Source: Phycisphaerae bacterium (lineage in GTDB: Bacteria; Planctomycetota; Phycisphaerae; SM23-33). From it: DNA of 11,010 nucleotides. A program made the translations under genes and the position numbers. Positions 7,301-11,010 of this stretch are shown in pieces (within the stretch, counting starts at the first letter, position 1; the number at the start of each line of letters is the position of its first letter). The DNA is taken from contig JAUWQU010000043.1 of the NCBI GenBank assembly GCA_030610965.1, positions 1 to 11,010 of the forward strand. Reading direction: 5' to 3'. Below the pieces are notes generated by a model. That model was given only the letters and a program-made list of their open reading frames with translations, was not told the origin of the DNA and ran no database searches.

Positions 7301-8234
7301 CAACGTCATTGTCGAACGCCACCGGGCTTGTCTTGACAACGCGAGGCGCGGCATCGGCGACGGGCGCTGGGCCATATTCCAAGAGCTTGTAGCGAATCTT
7401 GACGCCCCTGGGTTTGTCCATGAACTCAACTATCTGAAGAACGCCCAATTCTCCTTTGGCCGTCTTGAACGCAAAATTCAGCGGCGGCATTGCCTTCTCA
7501 TGAAGTACATAAATCCTGTACCCCGAACGCTCCATCATTTCGATCTTCGACGTTTCCGATGCCGTTGCCGTTTGCAGATAATGAGGATTGATATCGTCCC
7601 ATCGCTGTTCAATGCCTTCGAGTTTCAAATCGCCAACGATCAACGCCCAACGGTTGCGAGCGTAATCGACAAACAGATCAATTCCGTTTTCCTTTATCCA
7701 TTGATGATGTTGAGCCTTTGACCAACCCTTAGCTTCTTTGGGAACATCAAATTGCCTGCCGCTCTGAATATCCAGCCCCTCGCGACCCTGGCCATCGTCA
7801 ACGTCATTGAGCGTCTTCTCGATGACCGGTCCAAATGCGGCTGTGCCGCGAAGCGGAGGACTCAGCTTCGCCAACTCCTTCTGCGCCTGTGCCGCGATAT
7901 CCTTCTCCTGCGGATATGACGCCAGCAACTGCCGCAGTTCGGCTGCCGCCTTGGCCTTGTCGCCCTTCTTGAGATAGCACATCCCCAGCCGATACTGCGC
8001 CCGGGCGGCGTATTGCCTGTTGGCCTTGGTGTCGTCGATGATCTGCTGGTAGACCTTGATGGCTGCATCGAGGTCGCCAACGGTCTCCTCGGTGTAGATG
8101 CCTTTCTCCAGCAGCACCGCCGCCGAAGCCCCCGCCGTGGCCGGCCGAGTTGTCGCAACCTTCTGCGCCCAGGCACAATTGCCCAGACAACCCCCAACTG
8201 CCCACACTGTCGCAATGATCGTCACATTCTTCAT
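4353..8234 (-). CDS. Large exported TPR / Big_5 / HEAT / TPR / DUF4019-like protein (1293 aa)
   Basis: This multidomain protein of unknown function is very likely exported. Residues 1-23 are a signal peptide (hydrophobic core, AWA-Q cleavage), followed by a TTRPA segment. Domains in order: TPR helices in the style of the YbgF/BamD tail (about 40-125); an unknown module (about 131-288, starting FGPVIEKTLNDVDDGQG); an Ig-like Big_5 domain (about 296-397, DPSLDKITVTFDRPM); an unknown region rich in strands (about 400-640); HEAT repeats (about 655-795); an unknown alpha/beta region (about 800-1005); three or four TPRs (about 1030-1175, e.g. NAFNGLGWAMQNQGK); and a C-terminal DUF4019-like domain (about 1183-1293) ending GKWRVSGYYIK. 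No catalytic motif was found. A good ribosome site (AGGAAAGGGA, six to seven bases upstream) supports the ATG at 8232-8234. The gene heads an operon with a histidine kinase and regulator, so a role as envelope co-sensor or scaffold is possible. Domain names are by eye; boundaries are approximate. Confidence 0.92.
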   Translation of the reverse strand: MKNVTIIATVWAVGGCLGNCAWAQKVATTRPATAGASAAVLLEKGIYTEETVGDLDAAIKVYQQIIDDTKANRQYAARAQYRLGMCYLKKGDKAKAAAELRQLLASYPQEKDIAAQAQKELAKLSPPLRGTAAFGPVIEKTLNDVDDGQGREGLDIQSGRQFDVPKEAKGWSKAQHHQWIKENGIDLFVDYARNRWALIVGDLKLEGIEQRWDDINPHYLQTATASETSKIEMMERSGYRIYVLHEKAMPPLNFAFKTAKGELGVLQIVEFMDKPRGVKIRYKLLEYGPAPVADAAPRVVKTSPVAFDNDVDPSLDKITVTFDRPMTDKSWSWTGGGETFPKIQTPSYNASKTTCTLPVKLQPGKVYWVGVNSPSHRNFKSADGTAAARYVILFATKSADGKPTPLPDDMARRARAINEASAQAAMPRLPDEVMAYIVGEHLATLRTAQEKQLRTNTRIYGVDDRFALYSGGLLGYVNSSDKPQAGPIHLGNFGREKPDFTLMDEASRPQEFELRDRPDATFGKYGLWWKPSQPVQPGASSLLGYIGNGTKMLPLTGGMARLSMENTFGSQVLESFFLVLPRGMTIVEPSGKPTSKTTIGQCDVYLWRKQVPFNTKHMVTMGLTAQRVASDAEIAKIVDNAVTDISTMADGDSRIPPLLASLAELREPAVVKAVAKYFDSDKDTFRRAAVYIIWKDTFSDPSPALAGLIKLCSHKEDMTRGMAALALGTMKAGSAFDTLADMTANDKSPFARRCAAYALGILGDQKAKPILEKALKDPEKFVRNNAEAALTKLAKAAKAEALKAKLINWVEKYFSENYRDITARKTIEWGVPESMAGGNLSIRYKYLATIRNKSRQVIEERFTFTPEGKYVSAETIERRPAPLPEAVKRVQKVIVEDLATQMLVAIRDKDDAALKAMATDRIKGWIEALPKFALEMRERCLQKTGKLFQMFAGESVVLGNVAAVKCTGPKELKGVYLALFFIKTEGGWKNFCLRNSPPTIPLATHLRKAATEIGVQLPAAVDAAAKKETENLAVEGWRLWNARKLSEAEEKFKAAVAKDPTSANAFNGLGWAMQNQGKALNATDAFEKALAINPKLPGALNGLGWIAKSQGKPGQAIEYWQKAVAADPKTTAALNGLATTFVELGQYDKAAEACQLWLKAEPKSADAKAALKKAQDAAGASKEALSAAEQWLKLVDDGKYGASWDAASARLRKAVTQDTFAKQIQAARKPLGKAQSRKVMSAIFMTAMPGAPDGQYVTVQFEAVFANKKQAVETITPMKCEDGKWRVSGYYIK
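7381..7740. other. AT-rich compositional island inside the large exported-protein gene
   Basis: By hand count this 360-base stretch is about 47 % G+C (40 to 53 % in each 60-base row), while the rows just outside are 68 % (7321-7380) and 58 to 60 % (7741-7860). It encodes residues of roughly 165-285, which is the unknown module between the first TPRs and the Big_5 domain. The reading frame is unbroken. The match of base composition to a domain boundary suggests that this module was acquired separately, but strong constraint on its amino-acid content (many Asn, Lys, Ile, Tyr) could also explain it. Confidence 0.7.
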
Positions 8235-8467
8235 CGTCGTCCCTTTCCTGATAATGGTACCGAATTAACTCGATTGTCTCAGCATCATTATCGGAGGGGA
8301 TTGTTACGGCCATGTCACCATCCGGTCCTTTTTCCGTCCAATTTACGGGTGCCCACATGCCGCTCGGAGGACAGCATAGGGCAGTTGCAGGTAAGAGGCC
8401 GGACGGATAGACTCAAAGGGAAGACCAATGGGATTCACAATCATGCAGGCATAACTGAGGAAAACAC
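8235..8467. promoter_or_regulatory. Divergent intergenic region between the large-protein operon and the small plus-strand gene
   Basis: These 233 bases must carry the promoters for both directions. Toward the minus-strand operon there is a ribosome site (AGGAAAGGGA, 8240-8249). A near-perfect inverted pair also lies there, TGATAATGGT at 8249-8258 and ATCATTATCG at 8284-8293, whose 7-base core GATAATG/CATTATC is exact. It could be a regulator site or part of a leader hairpin. No clear -35/-10 pair could be fixed for this direction. I see no RNA gene or riboswitch in the region. Confidence 0.45.
8385..8413 (+). promoter_or_regulatory. Candidate sigma-70-type promoter for the 67-aa gene
   Basis: TTGCAG (8385-8390) and TAGACT (8408-8413) are separated by exactly 17 bases and lie 54 bases upstream of the start codon at 8468. 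Each box matches the consensus at about four of six positions, so chance occurrence in GC-rich DNA is quite possible. Confidence 0.3.
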
Positions 8468-8671
8468 ATGCTCATCAATAAGGTGACCAGCGGCTTCGTC
8501 GTGCAGGTCTTTGACACCGACAAGCGATGTTTCGTGTCGCAGAACTTCGTCAATGGCGAGTGCGCCTATGAAGACCGGCGGGGAAATCCGGTTGACCCAA
8601 ACCTGCTGGTGCTTGACGGCGAAGAGGCCACACTGCCCTTCGATATGGTGCAGCCGGACGACCCGTCATGA
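8468..8671 (+). CDS. Small conserved hypothetical protein (67 aa)
   Basis: This short cytoplasmic protein is of unknown function. It has no signal peptide or membrane helix. The sequence begins with a strand-rich core (MLINKVTSGFVVQVFDTDKR, then CFVSQNFV), continues through an acidic stretch (GECAYED, GNPVDPN) and ends with LPFDMVQPDDPS. I recall similar 60-75-residue proteins with a KVT-GFV-QVFDT start and an LPF-MVQP end from planctomycete genomes, but cannot name a family. Support for a real gene comes from a clear ribosome site (GAGG at 8457-8460, seven bases before ATG), a protein-like composition free of the Arg/Pro bias of the shadow frames, and a position in otherwise empty DNA. It is the only plus-strand gene, divergent from the operon on its left and convergent with the gene on its right. 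Confidence 0.8.
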   Translation: MLINKVTSGFVVQVFDTDKRCFVSQNFVNGECAYEDRRGNPVDPNLLVLDGEEATLPFDMVQPDDPS

Positions 8672-8804
8672 CGTGCCGGTGGATGTTGCCAACGGTGCCT
8701 CGCCGATGGCAGCGCAGTTGGATCGGCTGCGGCACTGCGGACGCCGCGCATAGGAATGCGCAGATTCGCCGCAGGCAGTCGAACTGGATGTAACGGCCCC
8801 GCGC
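8672..8804. other. Convergent intergenic gap, no clear element
   Basis: This 133-base GC-rich gap lies between the stop codons of two convergent genes. A two-way terminator would be expected here. It holds short inverted repeats (GCCGAT at 8702-8707 with ATCGGC at 8722-8727, and GCAGC with GCTGC at 8709-8730), but none is followed by a T-tract on either strand, so no terminator is called. Confidence 0.4.
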
Positions 8805-11010
8805 CTAGCGCTTCCTCGGCTTGGGCGGGGCGGTGGTGATGCGTTTCTTGACGCCTTCGAGGAACTTGATCTGGCCCTCGGGGTGGCCGCGGCCGCGGTC
8901 GGTCTTGGCTGCGGCCAGCAGGGCGCGGTAGTGGGCGATTCGCTCGTCGACGACCGGCACGGCCGCCTTGGCGAGGTAGCCAAGGCCCTGGATTTCCCGC
9001 ATGGCCATGATGGCGAAGTAGTCGTCACCATCGCGAACCTCCTGCATGAGCAACTCGACGACGCGATCAACCTGCCGGCCTCGCTTGGCCATGGCCACCA
9101 GGCCGCCCCGCAGGCGATTTCGGCCGTAGACGCTCTGTTCGGTGCGGTAGGCGGCGGCGACGGCGGGGGTGAGCTTCTCGATCTTGGCCGTCTCGTTCAG
9201 CCGCATCACGTGGGCGACGGCGGCGCTGATCCACCATTCCGAGTCATCGGCCATGGCGGCGACCTTGTCGAGGTACGGCCAGGCTGCCTCGCCACAGTTG
9301 CTCAGGGCGAGGATGGCGCCCTCGCGAATGTACATCTCCTCGTGATCGAGCAGCCCGGCAAACATCCCCGCCAGTTGCCCGGCGACCGTCGGGGGCATGT
9401 GCGGCAGCGACTCGGCCCGGCCTTTCGCCCAGCCGAACGGGCCGGCGATGGCGTCACAGCCCGCACGAACGACGCGCGGGTCTTTCGACTGCAGAGCCTT
9501 GCGGATGTACGGAATGGCGTCCTTGCCGCCCCGCATCATCGACAGCGACGCCCGCAGCCGGACGATCGGATTGGTGTGCCCAAAGTACTTGTACCGGTCG
9601 TCGAGCGAGTAACCGTCGGCGTCCAACTTCTGGCGGATCTCGTGGATGTCGGCGTTGGGCTTGCCGGCCGGGTCGTTGGCCAGGCCGGTGACGTTGGGCA
9701 TCAGCGCGCTGGGGCCGGAGGGTTTGCGGGGCGCGGTGCGTGAGGACAGGTCCGGCGCCAGCAGCGCCTCGGCCTTCGCCCACGCCTTGGGTCCCAGGCT
9801 GGCCGCGGAAGCGGCGGGCGCCTTTCGGGCGTACAGGCCGATATCGAGCGATCGGCACTCGGTCCGCACGGCCAGGACGTTGCGGCCCTTGCGAAGGAGC
9901 TTGACCGTCTCGGGATGCAGGCTGATCATGGCCGAGTGGTCGCGAGGGGTCTGCAGGGACCACGCCACCGGCGTGCCGTTCAGCAGCACGACGCCGTTGC
10001 GAGCCCACATGCCCAGGAGGATTCTGAACTCGTTAAAATCGGTCTTGCCGACGTCAAAGGCGATCCTCACGTACTGCCGTCTCGCCCCGCGCGGGATCGG
10101 GAGCTTGGCCTCGCGCGCGGACGTGATGGGGCCGGGGCCGGTGATCCAACCGCTGTCGTCGAAGCCCACCGATGCCCAGTCGGCCGGCGGTTCGGCATTG
10201 TCGGCCTTGGCCCACATTCGCCAGGTGGGCGGCGCGGCCCCGCTGTCGCCGATGCACTGGGGCACGAGAGTCGTCCACGTTGGTGACAGGTCATGGCTGA
10301 TGACCCCGGCGTCCAGCAGAAGCCCATAAGCCACGCCTTGGGGCCAGTTGCCCCCTTCCAGGCCGGACAGGCGAACCATGGCCGCCTTGGCCCGCTCGTT
10401 GAGTTGCCAGGAATCGATGAACAGCGAGTGAATCTCCTCGCAGTAGAAACCCCAGTTCGAGGCGTCGGCCGGTGTGGCCAGTTCGCGGCGGGCAAGTTTC
10501 TGGTAGACGCCCGCCTCATCGTCGGCGGCGAGCTTCTCAAAGGCGGCCCGTGCCTTGGGATAGGTGTAGGTGAGCCACTTGTACTCGTCGTAGGGACTCG
10601 CGGCGGCCTTGACGAGGGCGTACTTGTCGCTGGTGAGTTCAACGCGCATCGCCTCGACGCGCGGCTCGGTGACGCCGCAATATCGCTCGAGGTTCTTGAC
10701 GATCGCCGTCGCCAGCACCGGGTCGGGGTAATCGCACTCGACGAGCGCCTTGGCCTTGGCCAGCGACAGCTCTATGTCCTTGGCCTTGCGGTCGGCGGCC
10801 GTGAGCAGTTGGCGAGCGAGGCCACTGGTGGGCTTGACGGTCTTGCGGAGTTCGTCGAACTTCAGTTGGCGATACAGTTCGACGCCCCGGGCCAGTTCGG
10901 CAGGCAGGTCGCCGGCGGCGAAGACGCTCTTGGGCGCCCCGTGGATGCGAAGGGAGCGGGCGGGCACGGCATACACCTGGGCCAATCCGCCGGCCGACAG
11001 CAGCGTGCCG
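8805..11010 (-). CDS. Exported protein with galactose-binding-like fold and HEAT repeats, N-terminus outside the window (at least 734 aa)
   Basis: The frame is open to the right edge, and no ATG lies near it. The first visible residues, GTLLSAGGLAQVYAVPA, look like the end of a signal peptide, so the true start is probably only 10 to 20 codons beyond the window and the mature protein is exported. From the first TTG (10985): a helical region (about 25-240) with the notable block SPYDEYKWLTYTYPKARAAF; a jelly-roll domain like the sugar-binding domain of GH2 enzymes (about 255-390), with ADWASVGFDDSGW, RRQYVRIAFDV, VVLLNGTPVAW and LLRKGRNVLAVR; a Pro/Ala/Ser linker (about 390-440); then HEAT-type repeats (about 465-670, e.g. 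VRLRASLSMMRGG, YIREGAILALSNCG). It ends in a basic PPKPRKR tail. No glycosidase active site was recognised. A role in carbohydrate binding or as a surface scaffold is inference. The gene is convergent with the small plus-strand gene and is not part of the kinase operon. Confidence 0.88.
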   Translation of the reverse strand, partial: GTLLSAGGLAQVYAVPARSLRIHGAPKSVFAAGDLPAELARGVELYRQLKFDELRKTVKPTSGLARQLLTAADRKAKDIELSLAKAKALVECDYPDPVLATAIVKNLERYCGVTEPRVEAMRVELTSDKYALVKAAASPYDEYKWLTYTYPKARAAFEKLAADDEAGVYQKLARRELATPADASNWGFYCEEIHSLFIDSWQLNERAKAAMVRLSGLEGGNWPQGVAYGLLLDAGVISHDLSPTWTTLVPQCIGDSGAAPPTWRMWAKADNAEPPADWASVGFDDSGWITGPGPITSAREAKLPIPRGARRQYVRIAFDVGKTDFNEFRILLGMWARNGVVLLNGTPVAWSLQTPRDHSAMISLHPETVKLLRKGRNVLAVRTECRSLDIGLYARKAPAASAASLGPKAWAKAEALLAPDLSSRTAPRKPSGPSALMPNVTGLANDPAGKPNADIHEIRQKLDADGYSLDDRYKYFGHTNPIVRLRASLSMMRGGKDAIPYIRKALQSKDPRVVRAGCDAIAGPFGWAKGRAESLPHMPPTVAGQLAGMFAGLLDHEEMYIREGAILALSNCGEAAWPYLDKVAAMADDSEWWISAAVAHVMRLNETAKIEKLTPAVAAAYRTEQSVYGRNRLRGGLVAMAKRGRQVDRVVELLMQEVRDGDDYFAIMAMREIQGLGYLAKAAVPVVDERIAHYRALLAAAKTDRGRGHPEGQIKFLEGVKKRITTAPPKPRKR

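Noticed and set aside
6655..7380. Possible enzyme domain in the large exported protein (residues about 290-525)
   Set aside because: The Big_5 match explains the first part. In the rest I found no conserved catalytic Ser, Asp/His or metal-binding pattern that would support an enzyme call.
7804..8358. Minus-strand alternative frame of 184 codons starting MWAPVNWTEKGPDGDM
   Set aside because: The first 45 residues look protein-like, but the frame then overlaps the signal peptide and TPR coding region out of frame and turns into low-complexity Gly/Arg sequence. There is no good ribosome site. A tiny leader peptide cannot be excluded.
8702..8730. Inverted repeats in the convergent gap as a two-way terminator
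   Set aside because: Arms of five and six bases with 12-14-base loops and no T-rich tails are expected by chance in GC-rich DNA.

Overview
The window looks like GC-rich chromosomal DNA from a planctomycete, most likely of the Phycisphaerae. This placement is inferred from protein style: secreted proteins built of TPR and HEAT repeats, a TTRPA-type segment just after a signal peptide, a C-terminal DUF4019-like domain, and a small protein of a type I associate with that phylum. No rRNA, tRNA or CRISPR array was seen. Almost every real gene is on the minus strand; the only convincing plus-strand gene is a 67-codon one.

Layout, in the direction of minus-strand transcription (right to left). (1) 11010-8805: the 3' part of a gene for an exported protein with a jelly-roll-like sugar-binding fold and HEAT-type repeats; its start lies outside the window. 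(2) 8468-8671: a small plus-strand gene of unknown function, convergent with gene 1 and divergent from gene 3. (3) 8234-4353: a 1293-residue exported protein with the order signal peptide, TPR, unknown module, Ig-like (Big_5) domain, unknown region, HEAT repeats, unknown region, TPR, DUF4019-like domain. (4) 4346-2274: a membrane sensor histidine kinase whose outer sensor carries TPR-like helices. (5) 2226-1537: an OmpR/PhoB-type response regulator. (6) 1419-1033: a short YtrA-type GntR repressor. (7) 1036 to the left edge: an ABC transporter ATPase that runs in frame, with no stop, into a piece of an IS66-family transposase.

Genes 3-4-5 are packed like one operon, with gaps of 6 bp and 47 bp. 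The natural reading is that the large exported protein and the kinase work together at the cell envelope and signal through the response regulator. Genes 6-7 share a 4-bp ATGA overlap and form a classic self-regulated GntR/ABC pair behind their own AT-rich promoter and operator region. The permease expected after the ATPase is not seen, because the transposase fragment replaces the end of the gene.

The points most worth a second look are the in-frame ABC::IS66 junction; the three-gene unit of exported TPR/HEAT protein plus TPR-sensor kinase plus regulator; a sharp GC drop inside the large gene that coincides with one unknown module; and a GTEAQR-type intergenic repeat that forms the end of the kinase and the kinase-regulator spacer.
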